Positions 55,379 through 62,251 of a stretch of DNA of 62,251 nucleotides are shown one piece after another. The notes under the pieces are model-generated. The model ran no database searches. It was not told the DNA's origin and was given only the letters and a program-made list of their open reading frames with translations. This stretch comes from Chitinophagales bacterium 33-2 (GTDB lineage: Bacteria > Bacteroidota > Bacteroidia > Chitinophagales > Chitinophagaceae), in NCBI GenBank assembly GCA_002050435.1, contig MWYV01000046.1, forward strand, positions 1 through 62,251, in the 5' to 3' direction. Both the position numbers and the translations under genes were made by a program. Positions within the stretch are counted from its first letter, which is position 1. Every line of letters begins with the position of its first letter.

Positions 55379-55852
55379 TCACGCCAAATACGAAGTATAC
55401 ATCCAAACATGCTTTTCCTGTTCGCGGATGTAATCGCTCATAAGTGCATTGGTTCCTTCATCCCCTACTTCGGAAGCAACAGCGCCAATTTCCCGTTGTA
55501 ACTGAATCAGTGTTCTGAAAGAAATCAGCACATTCTTCATGGCCTCCATGCCGTCGGATATATCTTTTGTTTCTGTAATTGCAGACAGCTTCAGGTATTC
55601 CGAAAAATTGTGTACAGGAGTATGACCTAAAGTAAGAATACGTTCTGCCACTTCATCCACTTTCACTAGCAGGTCGTTATAGATCTCTTCAAACTTCGCA
55701 TGCAGTTCGAAAAATTTTTCTCCTTTTATATTCCAGTGAAAACCTCTTGCATTGATATAAAATACCTGGTAAAGCGCCAGTAACTTATTCAGTCTTTCTG
55801 CCAGCGCCTGTGATCCTGCAGTATCCAATCCGATCAAACTTTGTTTAGACAT
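55379..55852 (-). CDS. dps: Dps-family ferritin-like protein
   Basis: A 157-residue protein of the DNA-protection-during-starvation family, which oxidises and stores iron and protects DNA. The ferroxidase pattern is visible: NARGFHWNIKG, LHAKFEEIYNDLLVKVDEVAERI (with the His, Asp and Glu ligands). Dodecamers are typical. No regulator site is apparent. It lies between the broken gene and the acyltransferase gene. Confidence 0.95.
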   Translation of the reverse strand: MSKQSLIGLDTAGSQALAERLNKLLALYQVFYINARGFHWNIKGEKFFELHAKFEEIYNDLLVKVDEVAERILTLGHTPVHNFSEYLKLSAITETKDISDGMEAMKNVLISFRTLIQLQREIGAVASEVGDEGTNALMSDYIREQEKHVWMYTSYLA

Positions 55853-55891
55853 TTCTTATTTTTTTCCTTCTTTATACAAACCCTGTGCAAT

Positions 55892-56671
55892 TTATGCAGC
55901 TGCTTCTTCCCTAGTTTTCCAGTGGTGTGCGCCCTGCAACATGAATTTCTTACTTTGCTCAATGGCATCCATTACCTGCGAAAGAATTTCTTCGGCCGGT
56001 GCATCATAATTAATATCCAATGGTGGTTTGAAGGTTACCGTGAGCAGCGTGCCCTTCTTTTTAAACTTTAATCCCTTTTTGTTGAAGGCTCTCCAGAATC
56101 CCTGGATCACTACAGGAACAACAATAGGTTTTGTGTGCTTGATGATATAGGCAGTGCCTTTTCTTCCTGGCGAAAACGGCTTGGTGGTGCCTTGAGGGAA
56201 AGTGATCACCCAGGCGCTTCCCAGAGACCGTTCAATTTTCCTGGTATCACTTGGATCCAGTCCGCGGCGCGCTTCATTCCCGTCTTTTTTCCAGGTGCGT
56301 TTTACAGTGAGGGCGCCAGCAAGCGTAAACAATCTGCTAATGATGCTGCTCTTCATGGTTTCCTCTGCAGCAACATAATACACACGGGTAAAAGGATTTA
56401 AAAGATAGTAGGGAACACCCAGCCTGTTGCGTTTCCGCCACTTTACCGCGCAAAAAATATGGAGAAATGTAATTACATCAGCGAAATAGGTCTGGTGATT
56501 GCTTACAAACAATACATTCTGCTTTGGAAGATTTTCGATATGTTCCGTACCCCGGATGCGGATTTTGTTTACGATGGCGAGCCCGGGATAGGTAAAGACC
56601 CCAACAAGGGCATAAACGATCTTTCTGACGAATTTGTATTCAGCAAGCTTTTTCCAGAAATCCATTGGCAT
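55892..56671 (-). CDS. PlsC-like 1-acylglycerol-3-phosphate acyltransferase, divergent motifs
   Basis: A 259-residue membrane-associated acyltransferase. The N-terminal helix is hydrophobic (VYALVGVFTYPGLAIV), and the family motif NHQTYFAD is present (H59, D65). The usual spacing is HX4D, but here five residues separate His and Asp. The second motif is FPQGTT in place of FPEGTR. The protein therefore lies in a divergent branch, and its substrate may differ from lysophosphatidate. It begins with two Met codons close together (residues 1 and 3). Confidence 0.82.
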   Translation of the reverse strand: MPMDFWKKLAEYKFVRKIVYALVGVFTYPGLAIVNKIRIRGTEHIENLPKQNVLFVSNHQTYFADVITFLHIFCAVKWRKRNRLGVPYYLLNPFTRVYYVAAEETMKSSIISRLFTLAGALTVKRTWKKDGNEARRGLDPSDTRKIERSLGSAWVITFPQGTTKPFSPGRKGTAYIIKHTKPIVVPVVIQGFWRAFNKKGLKFKKKGTLLTVTFKPPLDINYDAPAEEILSQVMDAIEQSKKFMLQGAHHWKTREEAAA

Positions 56672-56756
56672 GCATATTAGCGGGTTAAAGTTAAGGTTTA
56701 GAAACTGTTACCAACCAGGCTCCATCAATAAAAAATATGGGCCACCGGTACAAAAA

Positions 56757-56783
56757 AATCCCGTCAAAAAATTTGACGGGATT
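56757..56783 (-). terminator. rpsA terminator
   Basis: AATCCCGTCAAA/TTTGACGGGATT is a long stem. On the minus strand it is followed by TTTTTTT. Confidence 0.9.
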
Positions 56784-56802
56784 CGGTATTTAAGAAACCA
56801 GG

Positions 56803-58758
56803 TTATTCCTGTTCAGGAGTAGTACCTGAACCCTTTTCTTCCTGTTGCAATCTTTCCTTGATCTGTGCAAGTGCACCCAAATCACCAAGTGTTGGTTTTT
56901 CAACCTTGCCTTGTATGTTTTTTACAGCTTTCTTGGTAACGTCGGCTTCCACTCTTGCTTCTTTACGGGCTACATCCTTTTCATTAGCCTGTACCTGTTC
57001 CCAGATACGTGCGTGGGAAACAACAATGCGCTTTTCATTCCTGTCGAATTCAATAACCATGAATTCTGCAGTTTCATCAGCACCTACACTCTTACCATCT
57101 TCTTTTGCAAGATGACGGTTAGGAGCAAAACCTTCAAGACCGTAAGGCAATTGAACGATCGCGCCTTTATCATCTTTACGCAAAACAGTTCCTTCGTGAA
57201 CGGTTCCAACAGCGAAAGTATCCTGCAGGCTGTTCCATGGATCTTCTTCCAGTTGTTTATGACCCAACTGCAATTTGCGGTTCTCTTTATCAATTCCCAG
57301 GATGATCACGTCGATGTTCTCTCCAACTTTTGTAAACTCAGTTGGGTGATTGAAACGCTTCAGCCAGCTAAGGTCGGAGATGTGGATCATACCACCGATA
57401 CCGGCAGTAAGTTCAACAAATACACCATAAGGCGTTATATTCTTTACAGCACCGGTGTGGCGGCTGCCTTCAGGGAATTTAGTTTCGATATCGCTCCATG
57501 GGTCATCAGAAAGTTGTTTGATGGAAAGACTCATCTTGCGACTGTCTTTATCAAGCGTTACCACTTTTGCCTCATGCTCATCTCCCAGTTTAAAAAATTC
57601 TTTTGCATTGATCGGCGTATTGGCCCATGTGATCTCTGATACGTGTACCAGACCTTCAACTCCAGGCAGGATTTCAAGGAATGCACCATAATCTTCGATG
57701 TTCACCACTTTCCCTTTTACAATCGAACTTTCGTTGATGGTTTCAGGTAATACATCCCATGGATGCGGTGTCAATTGTTTCAGACCAAGAGAAATTCTTT
57801 TTTTCTCATCATCAAAATCAAGTACAACCACATTGATCTTCTGATCAAGTTTCAATACTTCACCCGGATGATTGATACGGCCCCATGAAATATCAGTGAT
57901 ATATAACAAACCATCCAGTCCGCCAAGGTCCATGAACGCACCGAAGTCGGTGATGTTCTTAACGGTACCTTCCAGAACCTGGCCTTTTTCAAGTTGGCCG
58001 ATGATCTGTGCACGTTGTGCTTCAATATCAGATTCAATAAGTGCTTTGTGCGATACAACCGCATTCTTGATGGCTTCATTAATTTTCACCACCTTGAACT
58101 CCATTGTTTTTCCAACAAACTGATCGTAATCAGTAACAGGCTTCACATCGATCTGAGAACCAGGAAGGAAGGTTTCCATTCCAAATACATCAACGATCAA
58201 TCCACCTTTTGTTTTGCTGGTAACCGTACCGGTAACGATCTCACCTGTTTTATGAACTTCAACAATCCTCTCCCATGCGCGGGTAATACGGGCTTGTTTG
58301 CGACTCAGATTCAGGTTTCCGTCCCTGTCTTCTTTTTCAACAACCATGACTTCCACTTCATCACCCACCTTAAGGCCCTGGATATCGCGGAATTCATTTA
58401 ATGAAACAAGACCGTCAGACTTAAATCCAATGTTCAATACCACGTCTGTTTTAGTGATACCAACCACAAGACCGCGGATCATTTCACCATCGTTCAATTG
58501 TACAAAAGTGTTTTCGTACACTTTATCGTACTTGTCTTTTTCTTCCCTGGTGTAGCTGGCTACATTACGTTTGTCAATCGTCCAGTCGAAGTCGTCATGA
58601 GCGGCAACAGTTTCTGCAACCGGCTCCTGTACAGGTACATTTGATATCGCTGTAGCGGCGTTTTCTGTTGCTTGTTCAGCACCAGCAGCCTGCTCCTGTC
58701 CTTCAGCGTTTGGGCCTGCCTGATCAGCAGACGGGTTAACAATTTGATTTTCTTCCAT
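56803..58758 (-). CDS. rpsA: 30S ribosomal protein S1
   Basis: A 651-residue ribosomal protein with six S1 (OB-fold) repeats of about 75-85 residues, recognisable by GLVVGI-, GTVTSKTKGGLIV-, GTVKNITDFGAFMDLGGLDG-, GKVVNIEDYGAFLEI-, GAVKNITPYGVFVEL- and GTVLRKDDKGAIVQL-like segments. The first 55 residues are an acidic, Gln/Ala/Glu-rich extension without clear structure. In Bacteroidota, S1 is thought to carry much of mRNA recruitment because Shine-Dalgarno sites are rare. The gene stands alone with its own terminator. Confidence 0.97.
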   Translation of the reverse strand: MEENQIVNPSADQAGPNAEGQEQAAGAEQATENAATAISNVPVQEPVAETVAAHDDFDWTIDKRNVASYTREEKDKYDKVYENTFVQLNDGEMIRGLVVGITKTDVVLNIGFKSDGLVSLNEFRDIQGLKVGDEVEVMVVEKEDRDGNLNLSRKQARITRAWERIVEVHKTGEIVTGTVTSKTKGGLIVDVFGMETFLPGSQIDVKPVTDYDQFVGKTMEFKVVKINEAIKNAVVSHKALIESDIEAQRAQIIGQLEKGQVLEGTVKNITDFGAFMDLGGLDGLLYITDISWGRINHPGEVLKLDQKINVVVLDFDDEKKRISLGLKQLTPHPWDVLPETINESSIVKGKVVNIEDYGAFLEILPGVEGLVHVSEITWANTPINAKEFFKLGDEHEAKVVTLDKDSRKMSLSIKQLSDDPWSDIETKFPEGSRHTGAVKNITPYGVFVELTAGIGGMIHISDLSWLKRFNHPTEFTKVGENIDVIILGIDKENRKLQLGHKQLEEDPWNSLQDTFAVGTVHEGTVLRKDDKGAIVQLPYGLEGFAPNRHLAKEDGKSVGADETAEFMVIEFDRNEKRIVVSHARIWEQVQANEKDVARKEARVEADVTKKAVKNIQGKVEKPTLGDLGALAQIKERLQQEEKGSGTTPEQE

Positions 58759-58914
58759 AAATAATCCCGTTGTTTTATTCGGGCCGGCAAAGATAAGGCT
58801 AATCAGGGGCTAACTCCCCTAAAAACCAGGTTTTTTGGAGAAAAATCCGTGATTGGCCCGATAATTTTAAAGTTAAGAAACCTAACTATTTAAAAATCTT
58901 TAATTTGCCTACCG

Positions 58915-59994
58915 ATGGTGCGCAAGATCCTCCCTTTTTCCCTGTTATTTATTCTGAATTTCTTTAATGCAAAAGGGCAGCAATGGCTGGAAAATGCTGA
59001 GATCGGCGTTGATCTCCACTATGGGTCCTTTCTCACGTCCAATAATAAGTCAGATTATATAAAAGATTCCTATTCCTGGATCAGCATTGTTTCCTTCAGC
59101 AAGCCTATAAAAAAATTGCCTTTCCCTGCAAAAGCGTATCCAACGCAATGGGGAGTGGCTGCATTTTTCGGCAACAGTGGCAGTAAAGCACATATGGGAA
59201 ATATGGGCGGCGCTTATGCATTTCTAGATTATCCGCTTGCTGGTGCAGGTTGGGGAGACATCAGAATGCGCACAGGACTTGGAATTGGCGTTGTAGAGAA
59301 ACCCTATAATGTGGAAACCAATTATAAAAATCTTTTGATCGGCAGCCACGGAAATATTTTTATCCAGGCAGGCATCAGGGGTAAATTTCATCTTACAAAA
59401 CAAACCCAGTTACATGCAGGGATCTCTATCAGTCATCTTTCCAATGGTTCATACAAACTTCCAAACCTTGGGCTCAACATTCCTTCTGTAACACTTGGAA
59501 TCAGCAGGATCTTAAATCCTTCAGAACTGGTCAGGGATGAAAACAATCCATCATCAAAAACTTCGCGGTTACAGTTTCAGGCTACAACAGGTGTGAAACA
59601 AAGTCCATGGGTACACAGTAACTCGTATGGACAATTTGTTCTCTCCTCCGAATACAGTTTTAAAAACTCGGCTTACGGGCGGTTTTATTCCGGGATCAGT
59701 TTTTTGTACGACGGATCGCTCAACAAACTATTTGTTGATTCTATAATTACGGTAGGATTGAGGAATTACAGCCGGTTTAACCTTGCACCCATAGTTGGTT
59801 ATGAATTGGTTGTAGGAAAGATTTCTGTTCCCATTCATGTTGGTGTATATTTAATCGGGCATGAACATAAAATTTACCAGAACTATGGCATCCGTTACAG
59901 GTTTCACCCGGCTCTTTCTGCCGGAGGATTTTTAAAGTCTCACGGAGGAACAGCGGATTTTATACACCTGGGAATCAGTTACCACCTGAAATAA
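58915..59994 (+). CDS. Lipid A deacylase-like protein (PagL family / acyloxyacyl hydrolase)
   Basis: A 359-residue outer membrane protein. A signal peptide (about 1-21, FILNFFNAKG) precedes an 8-stranded barrel region. The PagL catalytic pattern is present as ISHLSNGSYKLPNLGLN, with H174 and S176 the putative catalytic residues. PagL removes the 3-O-acyl chain of lipid A, changing immune recognition. The length is greater than in PagL (about 180), with extra strands before and after. It is divergent from rpsA and followed one base later by the GIN-domain lipoprotein gene. Confidence 0.83.
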   Translation: MVRKILPFSLLFILNFFNAKGQQWLENAEIGVDLHYGSFLTSNNKSDYIKDSYSWISIVSFSKPIKKLPFPAKAYPTQWGVAAFFGNSGSKAHMGNMGGAYAFLDYPLAGAGWGDIRMRTGLGIGVVEKPYNVETNYKNLLIGSHGNIFIQAGIRGKFHLTKQTQLHAGISISHLSNGSYKLPNLGLNIPSVTLGISRILNPSELVRDENNPSSKTSRLQFQATTGVKQSPWVHSNSYGQFVLSSEYSFKNSAYGRFYSGISFLYDGSLNKLFVDSIITVGLRNYSRFNLAPIVGYELVVGKISVPIHVGVYLIGHEHKIYQNYGIRYRFHPALSAGGFLKSHGGTADFIHLGISYHLK

Positions 59995-59995
59995 A

Positions 59996-60706
59996 ATGTT
60001 GAAAATCCTTGAAATAATTTTCTTTTCTCTCTTTATCATTTCCTGCAAAAAAGAATTGGGTTCGCCTGGAAAGATCCGGGAAGAAACAAGAACGGTGAAT
60101 GATTTTAATAAGATCGTTTTACACCACAAAATCAATCTCGTACTCACCCAGGATACCTTGAATAAGCTCACCATCAGGACTGGTGAAAACATCATTGCTG
60201 GCATTCACACAAATGTTGTGGATGATGTGCTCACTATAGAAAACAGCAGGAACAGCAGTATGAACCAGCCTTCACAACAAATTGATGTTTTTCTTTCGGC
60301 CAAAGAACTGGAAACAATAGAATACCTCGGCTCAGGAAATATCAGTTCCACCAACACCCTGAAAGCGCCGGTATTTACCGTGGTTTCTCAAACGGGTGCA
60401 GGTGTGATTCAACTCGATATCGAAGCCACTCACACAGTAGCAGGAATTTATGAGGAAAGCGCCGATATCATTCTTTCCGGAAAAACCAATACGGCTTTTG
60501 TTTATTGTGCGCCGCGCGGAACAATAAATTTAAAGTTGCTTGAGGCAAAAAAAATGAATATTTATTTCAGCAGTGTCAGAAACGGTTATGTATGGGTAAC
60601 TGATGAACTCAGCGGAACAAATTATCACACCGGAAATATTTTATATAAAGGAAATCCTGTTCTTCAAATCATAACATCAGGAAAGGGAAAGTTTCAACCT
60701 TTATAA
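59996..60706 (+). CDS. GIN-domain (DUF2807) lipoprotein
   Basis: A 236-residue protein with a lipoprotein signal (LEIIFFSLFIISCKKE; lipobox ISC at C17) and a putative autotransporter-adhesin head-like GIN domain made of short beta repeats (DDVLTIENS, IEYLGSGNISSTNTLKAPVFTV, LSGKTNTAFVYCAPRG). Its start is one base after the stop of the lipid A deacylase gene, so it is likely translationally coupled. The end overlaps the end of the convergent flavoprotein gene by six bases. Function is unknown. Confidence 0.85.
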   Translation: MLKILEIIFFSLFIISCKKELGSPGKIREETRTVNDFNKIVLHHKINLVLTQDTLNKLTIRTGENIIAGIHTNVVDDVLTIENSRNSSMNQPSQQIDVFLSAKELETIEYLGSGNISSTNTLKAPVFTVVSQTGAGVIQLDIEATHTVAGIYEESADIILSGKTNTAFVYCAPRGTINLKLLEAKKMNIYFSSVRNGYVWVTDELSGTNYHTGNILYKGNPVLQIITSGKGKFQPL

Positions 60707-61948
60707 AAATGCAGTCATATTTTTTGCGGCGATCATGCCGCTTGTCCAGGCATGTTGAAAATTAAATCCCCCGGTGATGCCATCCACATCCAGGATCTCT
60801 CCTGCGAAAAACAATCCTTCCTGCTTTCTGCTCATCATGGTATTTGGATCAACCTCTGAAAGATGGATGCCGCCCGATGTAACAAATTCTTCTTTGTAGG
60901 TTGTTTTGCCTTTTACTTCAACAACAAAATCAGAAAGATTTCGAATTAAAAGATTTTCATTTTTTGAATGAAGATCCGCAAACCTGGATTCGTTATCGAT
61001 GCCTGATTGTTTCAATAAAAATTGCCAGAGCCGTGCGGGCAGGTGCAGAAAATTATGGTTGATGATCTTTTTCGATGCATGATGCATTCTTGCATCCCTG
61101 AATTCCAATTTGATCTGTTGTTCATTTTGTGCAGGTACCCAGTTGATGTGCACTTTGAAAACATAAAACGCTGAGGCAAGATCTCTTGCACCCCAGGCAC
61201 TTAATTTAAGCACAGCAGGTCCACTTAAACCCCAGTGCGTGATCAGCAAAGGACCTTCCTCCGCAAGCTTTGTTCCTTCGATCCTGGTTTTTACATGCTC
61301 CACACAAACTCCCATCAGTTCTGTGATCGCGTGCTGGGGAAGATTGAAAGTAAACAACGATGGCACCGGTTCATTGATCGTATGACCCAATGCCTTTAGC
61401 CAGTCGAACATGGAAGCTTTTGGATAACCGCCTGCAGCTACGCAAACCTTAGCTGCAATAATTGTTTGTCCATTTCCCATTGTGATTTTAAAGCCGGAGT
61501 TATCCTTTTCCAACGCTTTTACATCTGCATTCATCCTGATCTCCACACCAAATGTATTGGCTTCCCTGAGCAGGCAATCAATAATGGTTTGAGAAGAATT
61601 GGTAACAGGAAACATGCGTCCGTCAGCTTCAGCTTTAATGGTTACTCCTCGTTTTTCAAACCATTCGATCGTATCTGTTGTAAAGAACTGGTGAAATGAT
61701 TTTTTTACAAAATTTTGTCCGCGTGGATAGCGCCTGCTCATTTCCGTTATATCAAAAAGCGCATGCGTCACATTACATCTTCCGCCACCGGAGATCCTGA
61801 CCTTTGAAAGCATTTTTGAAGTTTTTTCAAGCAGGATCACTTTTAGTGTCCTGTTCAAACGGGCAGCATTTACTGCACAGAAAAAACCCGCTGCGCCTCC
61901 GCCTATCACCACCAGCACAGGCGGTTGATTATTGTGATGTTCCGGCAT
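60701..61948 (-). CDS. BaiN/HI0933-family FAD-dependent oxidoreductase
   Basis: A 415-residue flavoprotein. The FAD-binding motif is VIGGGAAGFFCAVNAARL at the N-terminus, and the C-terminal motif GLFFAGEILDVDGITGGFNFQHAWTSG is typical of this group. Members include BaiN, which acts in bile acid dehydroxylation in some gut bacteria, but most have no known substrate. Its start overlaps the map stop by one base, so it is coupled to map. Confidence 0.9.
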   Translation of the reverse strand: MPEHHNNQPPVLVVIGGGAAGFFCAVNAARLNRTLKVILLEKTSKMLSKVRISGGGRCNVTHALFDITEMSRRYPRGQNFVKKSFHQFFTTDTIEWFEKRGVTIKAEADGRMFPVTNSSQTIIDCLLREANTFGVEIRMNADVKALEKDNSGFKITMGNGQTIIAAKVCVAAGGYPKASMFDWLKALGHTINEPVPSLFTFNLPQHAITELMGVCVEHVKTRIEGTKLAEEGPLLITHWGLSGPAVLKLSAWGARDLASAFYVFKVHINWVPAQNEQQIKLEFRDARMHHASKKIINHNFLHLPARLWQFLLKQSGIDNESRFADLHSKNENLLIRNLSDFVVEVKGKTTYKEEFVTSGGIHLSEVDPNTMMSRKQEGLFFAGEILDVDGITGGFNFQHAWTSGMIAAKNMTAFL

Positions 61949-62251
61949 CAGGCAGGTTCAGGTGTATAATCGGAAAACAGGTTGGCATTGGCATTTTCTG
62001 CGGCTTCAATAGCTGTGTAATCTGATAGAATATCCGCTTTGCCTTTTCTTACACAAACATCATGTTCAAAATGTACAGAGGGTTTACCATCAATCGTGCG
62101 TACCGTCCAGCCATCTGATTCTGTAAACACTTCTTTCTTGCCCATGTTCACCATTGGTTCGATTGCCACCACGAGTCCTTCTTTCAATACAATACCGCTT
62201 CCCCTGCGGCCATAATTCGGAACCTGCGGGTCTTCATGCATGCTTTTACCA
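61948..62251 (-). CDS. map: Type I methionine aminopeptidase, C-terminal part (5' end outside window)
   Basis: The window holds only the last 100 residues; the frame is open to the edge. The segment [14 protein letters not shown], followed by AIEPMVNMG (metal ligand E) and HFEHDVCV (metal ligand E), is diagnostic of MetAP type I, which removes the initiator Met. The coding frame continues beyond the window. The C-terminal tail (after about SDYTAIE) is longer than in E. coli. Confidence 0.9.
   Translation of the reverse strand, partial: GKSMHEDPQVPNYGRRGSGIVLKEGLVVAIEPMVNMGKKEVFTESDGWTVRTIDGKPSVHFEHDVCVRKGKADILSDYTAIEAAENANANLFSDYTPEPA

Overview
The window looks like chromosomal DNA of a member of the Bacteroidota, most likely Chitinophagaceae or a close relative. 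The evidence is a T9SS-type (gliding motility-associated) C-terminal domain, a DUF5686/carboxypeptidase-regulatory-like outer membrane protein, DUF4251, GIN and OmpA lipoprotein-type families, an almost complete lack of Shine-Dalgarno sites, and many promoters of the Bacteroidota type (TAnnTTTG at -7). Nothing looks like a phage, an integron, a transposase or a CRISPR array. Most of the window is ordinary housekeeping DNA with short operons on both strands.

Layout. 1-2.9 kb: a PAS/GAF histidine kinase (cut by the window edge) and its NarL-type response regulator. 3-12 kb: valS; a large peptidase/propeller/outer-membrane protein with an Lrp regulator; ahcY; a DUF2007 and a TerB-like protein. 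12-25 kb: a methyltransferase, a KAS III-like enzyme, a nucleotidyltransferase-like protein, a thioredoxin reductase-like flavoprotein, envelope proteins (DUF4251, DUF5686, T9SS cargo), and four very small genes. 24.5-33 kb: GNAT, a frameshifted FkbM methyltransferase, PLDc_N protein, pdxJ, an MBL hydrolase, icd, yigZ-ribD, prmC, exbB-exbD. 33-48 kb: SPFH protein, pepT-ompA, FKBP isomerase, NamZ-like lipoprotein, fmt, LysM protein, an rRNA m5C methyltransferase, the split transhydrogenase pntAA-pntAB-pntB, thyA-folA. 48.5-51 kb: an accessory cluster, made of an AraC regulator with an N-terminal DUF4242 domain and a degenerate nucleotide-cyclase domain, a secreted DUF4242 protein and a lipoprotein. 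51-62 kb: tRNA-Val, proline dehydrogenase, acyl-CoA thioesterase, a gene broken by an in-frame stop, dps, a divergent plsC-type acyltransferase, rpsA, a PagL-like lipid A deacylase with a GIN-domain lipoprotein, a BaiN-like flavoprotein and map (cut by the window edge).

The points most worth following up are: (1) the DUF4242/pseudo-cyclase/AraC regulator with its secreted DUF4242 neighbour; (2) a 14-codon micro-ORF with a textbook Shine-Dalgarno site and its own terminator, in a lineage that rarely uses such sites; (3) two unlinked tiny single-span membrane proteins with similar C-termini; (4) a set of genes whose predicted -7 box abuts the start codon, suggesting leaderless mRNAs; (5) two genes broken by a single lesion (a frameshift in the FkbM gene, a stop codon in the 53.5 kb gene). 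All functional statements rest on reading motifs by eye; no database search was possible.
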